Origin: Caryophanales bacterium UBA6356
GTDB lineage: Bacteria; Bacillota_I; Bacilli_A; RFN20; CAG-826
Reading direction: 5' to 3'
DNA: 49,966 bases
Assembly: GCA_002440125.1 (NCBI GenBank)
Contig: DJRQ01000053.1
Span: 1 to 49,966 of the forward strand
The position numbers and the translations under genes are program-made. This document shows, piece after piece, positions 26,832 to 34,156 of this stretch. The first letter of the stretch is position 1; each line of letters opens with the position of its first letter. The notes under the pieces were generated by a model. That model had not been told where the DNA came from. It made no database searches and saw only the letters and a program-made list of their open reading frames with translations.

Positions 26832-26838
26832 TCTAGAT

Positions 26839-28443
26839 ATGTACCGTGTGATTATCGCCGATGACGAGGAAGCGACGCGCTCGCGTCTTAAAACCTTATT
26901 TTCCTCTTTGGCCATTCGCAATCTTGGATTTGAGTTTGTCGGTTCTTTTGAAAATGGCTACGACGCTTTGGAAGGTGGGGTGTCCCTCGATCCGGACTTG
27001 CTTGTCACCGATATCAAGATGCCTTTCATCGAAGGACTAAGCCTCATTCGGCAAATGCGCCAAAGCCTTCCTTTGCTCCAATCGATCATTCTTTCTGGCT
27101 TTGACAATTTCGATTACGCGAAGAAAGCGATTGAACTTGACGTTGCGAGTTATCTTTCGAAACCCATCGATGAAGATGAGCTTCTTTCTGCTTTGAAGCG
27201 CGTCAAAGAAAGGCTGGAAAGGCTTTATCAAGTTTCGCCTGAGGGCTATGGCGCTTCCAAAAAGGACCGCCAAAGTCTTCTTAAATCCGAACAAAACGCC
27301 GATCTTTTGCGCCTCATTACGTTAAAGAACGTAGGCGAAAGATTTAGTGGCAAATTGCTTTTGGATGGTATCGATTTGCGAGAAGGTTATGTCGTTTTGG
27401 GGATTTTCGATCCAGACAAGGAGGAAGATGCCTTGTCTTACGAAGAACTAGAGGTTGCCCAATATCAGCTTCAAGAGCAACTAATGGACGGCTTCAAAGA
27501 GAAGGGCATATCCCTTTATGTGTTCGACCTTTCTCCTTCTTTAGGCGTTCTTTATGTATCGCCGAAGCCTTTTAAGAAAAGCGATCTCGAACATCCTGTT
27601 TTTGAGATCATCACCAAAATCAAGAAAAGCCTCGGCTTTTCCTTTAGCGCGGCCTTTAGCGAAGACAAAGCGGTGCTAGAGAAAGGCCTTTCCTACCGCC
27701 GTCTCTACCGCCATGCGAAATGGAGTCTTGAGTACCGCACGGTCGTAGGCAATGGCGTCGTCCTCTTTTATAGTGACTTCTCTTCCCAAAACCCGGCGAT
27801 CGGAAAAGTTGACGATAACGATTTCCGAGCCATAAGCTATGCTTTGCTATATGGGAAAAAGGAAGAGGCTAAGAAGCTTATCGACCAGATGCTCGAGACC
27901 ATTTCTTCCGTTTCCTATAAAGATTCGTATTTTCTAATCGTCAACAACTTGTTAGATGCCATTTTGAAAAGTTCGATCGATCTCCAACGGTTCTATCAAA
28001 GCTATCGGCCTCATGTGGCTCTTGTCAATGATCTCATCGCCATAAAAGGAAAGGAAGGCATGAAAGCTTTCTTCTTCGAACTTGTCGAGCGTTTGCTCAA
28101 AGTCAACGCGGAGGTCCGATCAAGTGGCGTCGAGGATGCCTACGACCGGATGGTTGCTTATATCGAAAGCCATTTCCGAGAAAATGTCCTATCGGTCGAA
28201 GATCTTTCCCAGGAGCTCGGCTATTCAAGTTCCTATATCTTCACCATTTTCCGCCGTCATGGCACTTCCTTCACGAAGCTTTTGACTTCTTTTCGCATGG
28301 CGGAAGCAAAAAAGCTCTTGGCCAATCCGGACAATAGGATGAGCCAAATCGCTCATGAGATCGGTTATGACGACCCTTATTATTTCTCACATTGTTTTAA
28401 ACGCTTTTACGGCGTTTCTCCGCAAGAGTATCGGAAGGGCTAA
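26839..28443 (+). CDS. YesN-type response regulator with AraC output domain
   Basis: The 534-residue protein has an N-terminal receiver with acidic pocket Asp8-Asp9, phosphoacceptor Asp58 (VTDIKMPF), Ser86 and Lys108 (SKPID). The middle 300 residues are the usual variable YesN region, and a C-terminal AraC HTH pair follows (SQELGYSSSYIFTIFRRH and SQIAHEIGYDDPYYFSHCF, GVSPQEYR). The start is placed at 26839 because the MYRVIIADDEE opening is the normal start of such proteins and a -10 box sits just upstream. It is followed directly by its kinase and a sugar-binding sensor lipoprotein, so it probably activates the mgl genes downstream. Confidence 0.9.
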   Translation: MYRVIIADDEEATRSRLKTLFSSLAIRNLGFEFVGSFENGYDALEGGVSLDPDLLVTDIKMPFIEGLSLIRQMRQSLPLLQSIILSGFDNFDYAKKAIELDVASYLSKPIDEDELLSALKRVKERLERLYQVSPEGYGASKKDRQSLLKSEQNADLLRLITLKNVGERFSGKLLLDGIDLREGYVVLGIFDPDKEEDALSYEELEVAQYQLQEQLMDGFKEKGISLYVFDLSPSLGVLYVSPKPFKKSDLEHPVFEIITKIKKSLGFSFSAAFSEDKAVLEKGLSYRRLYRHAKWSLEYRTVVGNGVVLFYSDFSSQNPAIGKVDDNDFRAISYALLYGKKEEAKKLIDQMLETISSVSYKDSYFLIVNNLLDAILKSSIDLQRFYQSYRPHVALVNDLIAIKGKEGMKAFFFELVERLLKVNAEVRSSGVEDAYDRMVAYIESHFRENVLSVEDLSQELGYSSSYIFTIFRRHGTSFTKLLTSFRMAEAKKLLANPDNRMSQIAHEIGYDDPYYFSHCFKRFYGVSPQEYRKG

Positions 28444-30174
28444 ATGAAAAAGCGGGCCTTACCTCTTTCTTTGGAACTTTTTTATCCGACTCTTTTGATT
28501 TTCGCTTTTCTCCTTACGGCCATCGTGACTTGCGCTCAATTCCTTTATCGTCATGAGGTCGTTGCGGCAAGCGATAGCAACATGAGTGCCACAAGCGAGC
28601 AGCTTTTGGGGACTTACGACAGCTATTTTGACCAAGTATTCAGCAATTCGAATGCCGCCCTTGAGGCCTATAACGAGGAATCTCAAACCGAAGAAATATC
28701 GCCAAATGTGCGTGAGAGTTTTTCGATGATGATGTCCCTCCGAAAGGAAATCACCGCGATGGCCCTTTTCCGCGTGAGCGATGGCAAAAAACTTTTGGCG
28801 GTCGGGGAAGAAAGCGCCTCCTTCCCAGATACGGCGATAGGGGAGAGCTGGTTCCAAAGGACTTTCGAGAACGAGGAGAATAGGCTTATTCCCTTCCTTT
28901 TCCTTCCAGAGGACGCCAATCAAAGCTATCGTTTCACTCTCTCCCGTTACGCAAACTATGAGCGCGATTCCTCTCTCGATGCCGTTTTGCGCATTGATTT
29001 CAGCTTCCAATCGATCGTCGATTCCCTAAGCGAGACGGCTTTGGGCGAAGGCGGATATTTTGTCATTTACGACAAAAATTATCGGTCTGTGTATCGTTCG
29101 AACGCTTCCTTTGACTATAAGAATGGGGAAGAGACGGTCTTACGAAACCTCATCGCAGGGCATGGCGTCTATGAGATTGGGGAGAGTTCCTATTTCGTCT
29201 ATGCCTCAAGCATCTCCAAGACGAGTTGGCGGTTGGGGGTTTTCTTAAACCGCGATTCTTTGGAAATGGCCATTGGCACTTTCACCCTTTGGTCCATTTT
29301 GAGCGCCGTCATTGGTTTTTTGGTTTTTGCTTTGCTTTTGTTTTTCGTCTCGCGGAGGCTTACTAGACCCTTAAGGGTTCTTAGCACCCAAATGCAAGGC
29401 ATCGTCTCTTTAAACGAGTTGCCTTCCCTTCCCTTCCCTTCCCAAGGCAGCAAGGAAGTACAAGAGCTTGATCGGTCTTTCGAAGCGATGTTTAAGCGCC
29501 TTGAGGAGCTTAATGCCCATCTTTTAAATGAGAAGGAGATGCAGCGCCAAAGCGAACTCCGCGCCCTTCAAAACCAAATAAACCCGCATTTCCTTTATAA
29601 CACGCTCGATTCCATTTTGGCTCTCATTGAGAAAGGCCAAAACGAAAAAGCCGGGAAGATGATCGTGGCTTTGTCGCGTTTCTTTAGAATCTCGATATCA
29701 CGCGGCCGAAACGTGATACCCTTGCGCGATGAGCTAGAGCACGCGCGCAATTACTTGCTTATCCAGAAATTGCGATTCGGGGATTCTTTCACCTACGATT
29801 TCCAAATCGAAGAAGGTTTCATGGACGTTCCGGTGATTAAGCTTATCTTGCAACCTCTTATCGAAAACGCTATCGCGCATGGCCTTCCTAGCGAGGGCTT
29901 AGGGCGGATTCTTATTGCCGTTAAGGAGAAGGAAGGCAAACTCCTTTTAAGCGTTACGGATAACGGCTATGGGATGAGCGATGAGAGTAAGCAAGCCCTT
30001 TGGGAATCGCTCCATAAAGAAGGAGCTCCGGGTAAAGGCGTTGGTTTGAAAAATGTCTATCTTCGGTTGCGTCTTGCTTATGGAGAAACTGCCGACATCC
30101 TTATCGATAGCGAGCTTGATAAAGGCGCGACCTTCACTCTTGTTATTCCTTTGAAAGGAGAGCCCCATGCCTAA
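28444..30174 (+). CDS. YesM-type sensor histidine kinase
   Basis: The 576-residue kinase has TM1 at about 15-34, an extracellular Cache-like sensor region (35-280), TM2 at about 282-303, a HAMP segment, the His_kinase motif NQINPHFLYNTLDS with phosphoacceptor His382, and an HATPase_c domain (LIENAIAHGL, DNGYGM, GVGLKNVYLRL). The start codon immediately follows the YesN stop. It overlaps the sensor lipoprotein gene by eight bases. The coding region between HAMP and the dimerisation helix includes a run of 4.4 CCTTC units (29422-29443). Confidence 0.93.
   Translation: MKKRALPLSLELFYPTLLIFAFLLTAIVTCAQFLYRHEVVAASDSNMSATSEQLLGTYDSYFDQVFSNSNAALEAYNEESQTEEISPNVRESFSMMMSLRKEITAMALFRVSDGKKLLAVGEESASFPDTAIGESWFQRTFENEENRLIPFLFLPEDANQSYRFTLSRYANYERDSSLDAVLRIDFSFQSIVDSLSETALGEGGYFVIYDKNYRSVYRSNASFDYKNGEETVLRNLIAGHGVYEIGESSYFVYASSISKTSWRLGVFLNRDSLEMAIGTFTLWSILSAVIGFLVFALLLFFVSRRLTRPLRVLSTQMQGIVSLNELPSLPFPSQGSKEVQELDRSFEAMFKRLEELNAHLLNEKEMQRQSELRALQNQINPHFLYNTLDSILALIEKGQNEKAGKMIVALSRFFRISISRGRNVIPLRDELEHARNYLLIQKLRFGDSFTYDFQIEEGFMDVPVIKLILQPLIENAIAHGLPSEGLGRILIAVKEKEGKLLLSVTDNGYGMSDESKQALWESLHKEGAPGKGVGLKNVYLRLRLAYGETADILIDSELDKGATFTLVIPLKGEPHA
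29422..29443 (+). repeat. Pentanucleotide repeat (CCTTC x 4.4) inside the kinase gene
   Basis: Twenty-two bases with a perfect 5-base period encode the Pro-rich linker LPSLPFPS after the HAMP region. Because 5 is not a multiple of 3, gain or loss of one unit would shift the frame. Confidence 0.85.
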
Positions 30175-31204
30175 ACGCTTTTTCTTTATTCTTCCTTTCT
30201 TTGGCCTTTTGCTCTCTTCTTGCGGTCAAAATTCTCTCTCCTTGGCCAAAGTCTTCGTTTATGACGCTAGCGACGAATTCATCCAAACCTTTTCGAATGC
30301 CTTAAAAGAGAAACTCGAAACGAAAGGGCACGAGGTGGAAGTCTTTGATGCGGCAAGGAAACAAAGCCTTCAAAACAGCCAAATCGTTGCTGCAATCGAA
30401 GACAATTCAAAAAATCCTCTTTTCGTCAATATCGTCGATCGTCTGAGCGCTAGCGTCCTCATTGAAAAAGCGGAGAGTTGCGACACTCCTTTGCTTTTCG
30501 TCAATCGAGAACCTCTTCTAGAGGATCTTCTCCATAGCGATTGGTCAAAGAAGAACGTCTACTATTGCGGAGCGGATTCGGACTATCAAGGACAAGCCCA
30601 GGCGGAAATCGCGGACACTCTTTTTGGAGGGGTCCATTCCTTTCCCCAAAGCAAGTACGACAAAAATGGCGATGGGAAAATCCAAATCGCCCTCTTCCGT
30701 GGGGAACTTGGTCACCAAGATGCCGAGCATCGGAGCAAATCCTCGCTTGGAAGCCTTGCGCGTCTTGGCTATCGAACCGAATTGGTTTCAGTGACTTATG
30801 GGAATTGGGAACGGAAAGAGGGGTATCAGGAAATGGACCGGCTTTTAGCGCACGGAACCTCTATCGAACTTCTTTTGTCCAATAACGACGCCATGGCCTT
30901 AGGCGCCATCGATCGGCTTTTGGAGGAAGTCCAAAAAGATGATTCTTCTTCTAACGCCCTCCCTTTTAGGGAACGCTTTTTCCCCATTATCGGCGTCGAT
31001 GGAACGAGTCAAGGCATCGAAGCGGTCAAAAAGGAGACTCTTTCTGGCACGGTGCTTAACGACGCCTCTCTTCAAACGGAAATCCTTTCCGACCTCTATT
31101 CGCATTTCGTGGATGGGCAAGAGATGCCCTCCTATGGAGAAGCGGTTTCCAAAAGTGGGAATATTTATCGTGTCCGAGGTCGAAAAATCGTCTCTGAGCA
31201 ATAA
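30167..31204 (+). CDS. Galactose/glucose-binding-like sensor lipoprotein (normal domain order)
   Basis: The 345-residue lipoprotein has lipobox LSSC (Cys19). It aligns along its full length with E. coli MglB in the normal order: DASDEF (MglB Asp14, Phe16), FVNREP (Asn91, Lys92 to Arg), the calcium loop DKNGDGKIQ, GHQDAEHR (His152, Asp154, Arg158), NWERK (Trp183), SNNDAM (Asn211), GVDG (Asp236) and LNDAS (Asn256). All sugar contacts are kept. It is encoded with YesM/YesN and separated from the transporter genes by a promoter, so it is best read as the extracytoplasmic sugar sensor of a three-component system like XylFII-LytS-YesN. Confidence 0.85.
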   Translation: MPKRFFFILPFFGLLLSSCGQNSLSLAKVFVYDASDEFIQTFSNALKEKLETKGHEVEVFDAARKQSLQNSQIVAAIEDNSKNPLFVNIVDRLSASVLIEKAESCDTPLLFVNREPLLEDLLHSDWSKKNVYYCGADSDYQGQAQAEIADTLFGGVHSFPQSKYDKNGDGKIQIALFRGELGHQDAEHRSKSSLGSLARLGYRTELVSVTYGNWERKEGYQEMDRLLAHGTSIELLLSNNDAMALGAIDRLLEEVQKDDSSSNALPFRERFFPIIGVDGTSQGIEAVKKETLSGTVLNDASLQTEILSDLYSHFVDGQEMPSYGEAVSKSGNIYRVRGRKIVSEQ

Positions 31205-31218
31205 GTAAGCGGTTACAT

Positions 31219-31248
31219 TTGAGCATTTTTTCACATTATGAGTATAGA
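31219..31248 (+). promoter_or_regulatory. Probable promoter of the mgl transporter operon
   Basis: TTGAGC (31219-31224) and TATAGA (31243-31248) have an 18-base spacer. Transcription would start near 31255, giving a leader of about 100 bases that includes a cre box and ends with AAAGGAGG before the ATG. Confidence 0.4.
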
Positions 31249-31262
31249 AAAATACATTTTTT

Positions 31263-31276
31263 TGAAAGCGCTTTCT
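31263..31276. promoter_or_regulatory. cre box TGAAAGCGCTTTCT (CcpA-type)
   Basis: With the preceding T it matches the cre consensus WTGNAANCGNWNNCW at every fixed position. It lies just downstream of the predicted transcription start, a usual roadblock position for catabolite repression of the mgl genes. No CcpA gene is in the window. Confidence 0.65.
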
Positions 31277-31354
31277 CATTAAATTGTAGGCAAATAATAG
31301 ATCGGACGGATTCTTAACGAAACGCCCCGATCGAAAGGAATTAAAGGAGGAAAC

Positions 31355-32545
31355 ATGAAAAAGAAATTAATTCCTGCCGCGATTATGGGAACTCTCACAG
31401 CTACTTTGTTAGCTTGCGCCCCAACGGGAACGAACAAAGACAAACCCGTCATCTTCTATAATCGTCAGCCTTCGCAAAATAACGTCGTCAACAAAGACGT
31501 TATGAATCACACGGCGAATACTTATTACGCCGGTTTTGATGCGGTCGGTGGAGGCACCACCCAAGGCCAAATGATCGTCGACTACATCAAGGCCCACGCC
31601 GCGGAGATGGATCGCAATGGCGATGGCACTATCGGCTACGTTCTTGCGATTGGCCAAAACTCCCATAACGATTCAGCCGCTCGCACGATCGGCGTTCGTA
31701 AGGCCCTTGGCACTGGCGAGACCGCCGTCGACACGACCAGTACGAAAAAAGGCTCTATCACCGTGGGCGAAAAGACCTATCAAATCGAAGAGCTTGCCGC
31801 GAAGGAAATGCGCGATGAAGCCGGACCATGGAGCAGCACCAACGCCGGCAACACCATGGATACATGGATCAATCAATTCGGAGATAGAATCGACCTTGTC
31901 GTCTCCAATAACGATGGCATGGCGGAAGGCATGATTAGCAAATACGGAACCGGTGTCGTGATTCCGACTTTCGGCTATGACGCCAATATGACGACCCTTG
32001 AACTTATTAAGAAGGGCGGTTCGATGAAGGGTACCATTTCCCAAAACCACCACGCTCAGGTTCTGACTTGCTTGCAACTCGTTCGCAACATGATAGACGG
32101 TTTGACGGGAGAAGAAGTCTATACCTCAGGCTTTACGAAGGCCGATAAGTGGGGCAACCAGATCAAATCCGCCAACGTTGCTTGGAACGCCGATGATCGT
32201 TCGATGTTAGCCGAAAACGGCATCATCACCAAAGATAATGTCGAAGCGGCAATCGCCGACACGCTCGATGCGGGCATTACTAAGACAGCGACCGGCGACC
32301 CCATCAAAGTTTTATGGACCGTCTATAGCAGCACGGATAACTTCTTGAACCAAAGCTTCATCCCGACGCTTAAAAAATATGCGCCTTATTACAATGTTGA
32401 TTTGAGCAAGATCGTTTATGGGGATGGCACCCAAGAGTCCTCGATAACCAATAACTTCACCGGTTTAGAGAACTACGATGCTTATGTCATCAACATGGTC
32501 GAAACGACAAGCGGCCCGATTTACCAAGAGCTTCTCGACGCCTAG
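31355..32545 (+). CDS. Circularly permuted MglB-like galactose/glucose-binding lipoprotein
   Basis: The 396-residue lipoprotein has lipobox LLAC (Cys21) and follows AAAGGAGG. Right after the anchor, residue 31 matches MglB from about residue 85 onward: PVIFYNRQPS (VVFFNKEPS), calcium loop DRNGDG (86-91), SHNDSAAR (104-110), Trp159, SNNDGM (184-189), FGYDA (206-210) and GTISQN. After a linker (about 251-316), KVLWTVYSSTDNF (318-330) matches the MglB N-terminus IGVTIYKYDDNF, and the protein ends at YVINMVETTSGPIYQELLDA, matching MglB to about residue 84. The segment order is therefore C-part then N-part. The sugar contacts Asn36, His104, Asp106, Arg110, Trp159, the SNND Asn, Asp209, Asp328 and Phe330 are kept, so it should bind sugar. 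The mglA and mglC homologues follow. Confidence 0.85.
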   Translation: MKKKLIPAAIMGTLTATLLACAPTGTNKDKPVIFYNRQPSQNNVVNKDVMNHTANTYYAGFDAVGGGTTQGQMIVDYIKAHAAEMDRNGDGTIGYVLAIGQNSHNDSAARTIGVRKALGTGETAVDTTSTKKGSITVGEKTYQIEELAAKEMRDEAGPWSSTNAGNTMDTWINQFGDRIDLVVSNNDGMAEGMISKYGTGVVIPTFGYDANMTTLELIKKGGSMKGTISQNHHAQVLTCLQLVRNMIDGLTGEEVYTSGFTKADKWGNQIKSANVAWNADDRSMLAENGIITKDNVEAAIADTLDAGITKTATGDPIKVLWTVYSSTDNFLNQSFIPTLKKYAPYYNVDLSKIVYGDGTQESSITNNFTGLENYDAYVINMVETTSGPIYQELLDA

Positions 32546-32584
32546 TTCGATTATTTGCGAGATGGGGTCATTCTTTAATGAGAG

Positions 32585-32636
32585 TGGCCTCTTCTCGTTT
32601 TCGTCATTAGAGGCCAAAGAAGGTCAGAGGGCCTCT
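32585..32636 (+). promoter_or_regulatory. Three-arm alternative stem-loop between mglB-like gene and mglA
   Basis: TGGCCTCT (32585-32592), AGAGGCCA (32609-32616) and GGCCTCT (32630-32636) can form either an upstream 8-base hairpin or a downstream 7-base hairpin that ends four bases before the AAAAGGAGAG ribosome site of mglA. There is no T-run, so it is not an ordinary terminator. It probably sets the ratio of binding protein to ATPase by mRNA stability or ribosome access. Confidence 0.6.
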
Positions 32637-32650
32637 AAAAGGAGAGAAGC

Positions 32651-34144
32651 ATGAGCGAAAATATTCTAGAATTAAGACATATCTCAAAGGCTTTCGGCCG
32701 CAATCGCGTCCTTAAAGACGTTAATTTCGCCGTCAAAAAGGGGAGCGTAATCGGTCTGATGGGCGAAAATGGCGCTGGAAAGTCGACGATGATGAAGATT
32801 CTTTTCGGGATCTATAGCAAAGACGATGGCGAAATTGTTTTCGATGGGAACAAAGTCGAATTCAATAGTCCCAAAAACGCGTTGGAAAACGGCGTGGCGA
32901 TGGTCCATCAGGAACTGAACCAATGCTTGGAACGCAATGTCGTCGACAATTTGTTTTTAGGGCGGTATATCACCCATTTCGGAGTCGTCGACGAGCGCTC
33001 GATGCTTAAAATAGCTCGCAATCTTTTCGCGCGGCTCGATATAGCCATCGATTTTAACGCCCCCATGAAGACGATGTCGGTTTCGCAACGCCAGATGTGC
33101 GAAATCGTCAAAGCCGTTTCCTATGACGCCAAAGTCATCGTTTTGGATGAACCGACTTCTTCCTTGACCGAACGGGAAATCAAAAAGCTTTTCAAAATCA
33201 TCGAAGATTTAAAAAAGGAAGGTGTTTCCTTCGTTTATATTTCCCACAAGATGGATGAGATTTTCGAAATATGCGATGAGGTGAGCGTCCTTCGCGATGG
33301 CGAGATGATCATGACCAAGCCCATCAAAGAAACGAACATGAACGAACTCATCTCAGCGATGGTTGGTAGAAGCCTTTCTCAACGTTTCCCCCTCATGGAT
33401 AACACCCCAGGGGAGGTCGTTTTGGAAGTCAATAAACTTAGCACCAAATATGAGCCGCGTTTGCAAGATATCAGCTTTTCCGTCCGAAAAGGCGAGATTT
33501 TCGGCCTTTACGGCTTGGTTGGGGCTGGACGAAGCGAATTGCTCGAATCGCTTTTTGGGGTAAGGACGATTGGCGGAGGCGAAATCAAATACCAAGGCCA
33601 ACACGTTTTCTTCCATAACGCCGAAGATGCCATGAATCACCATTTCGCTTTCATCACCGAGGAGCGAAAGATGAATGGCATGTTCGCCAAATGCTCTTTG
33701 GCCTATAACACGACCATTTGCAATTTGGATAAGTACATGCGTTATGGGGTCCTTTCGAATAAGAAAATCATGGAAGCGACGAAAAAGGAAGTGGAAATCA
33801 TGCATACCAAATGCACTGAGCTTACCGATCCTATAACTTCCTTGTCGGGTGGGAACCAACAAAAGATCATCATCGGCAAATGGTTGGTCAGAAATCCTGA
33901 CGTCTTCTTGATGGATGAGCCGACTCGAGGGATCGACGTCGGTGCGAAATATGAGATTTACCAGCTCATCATAAAGATGGCGAAGGAAGGGAAGACGATT
34001 ATCGTCGTCTCGAGCGAAATGCCAGAAATCTTAGGCATCACCAACCGCATCGCCGTGCTTTCGAACTATCGTCTTGCTGGCATCGTAAACACCAAGGAAA
34101 CGAACCAAGAAGAGCTTTTGACGCTTAGCGCGAAATATTTATAG
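32651..34144 (+). CDS. mglA: Mgl-type sugar ABC transporter ATPase (two nucleotide-binding domains)
   Basis: The 497-residue tandem ATPase has a first domain with Walker A GENGAGKST (38-46), a degenerate signature VSQRQ and LDEPTSSL. The second domain has the family's altered Walker A GLVGAGRSE, signature LSGGNQQK and Walker B LMDEPTRGIDVGAK. This is the standard design of MglA/RbsA/XylG proteins that energise monosaccharide uptake. It has an AAAAGGAG ribosome site and lies 12 bases before the permease gene. Confidence 0.92.
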   Translation: MSENILELRHISKAFGRNRVLKDVNFAVKKGSVIGLMGENGAGKSTMMKILFGIYSKDDGEIVFDGNKVEFNSPKNALENGVAMVHQELNQCLERNVVDNLFLGRYITHFGVVDERSMLKIARNLFARLDIAIDFNAPMKTMSVSQRQMCEIVKAVSYDAKVIVLDEPTSSLTEREIKKLFKIIEDLKKEGVSFVYISHKMDEIFEICDEVSVLRDGEMIMTKPIKETNMNELISAMVGRSLSQRFPLMDNTPGEVVLEVNKLSTKYEPRLQDISFSVRKGEIFGLYGLVGAGRSELLESLFGVRTIGGGEIKYQGQHVFFHNAEDAMNHHFAFITEERKMNGMFAKCSLAYNTTICNLDKYMRYGVLSNKKIMEATKKEVEIMHTKCTELTDPITSLSGGNQQKIIIGKWLVRNPDVFLMDEPTRGIDVGAKYEIYQLIIKMAKEGKTIIVVSSEMPEILGITNRIAVLSNYRLAGIVNTKETNQEELLTLSAKYL

Positions 34145-34156
34145 AAGGAGAGAATT

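Noticed and set aside
31355..32545. Reading the MglB-like protein as a truncated, non-functional binder
   Set aside because: The apparently missing N-terminal lobe strands are present at the C-terminus with their sugar-contact residues, which favours permutation over truncation.
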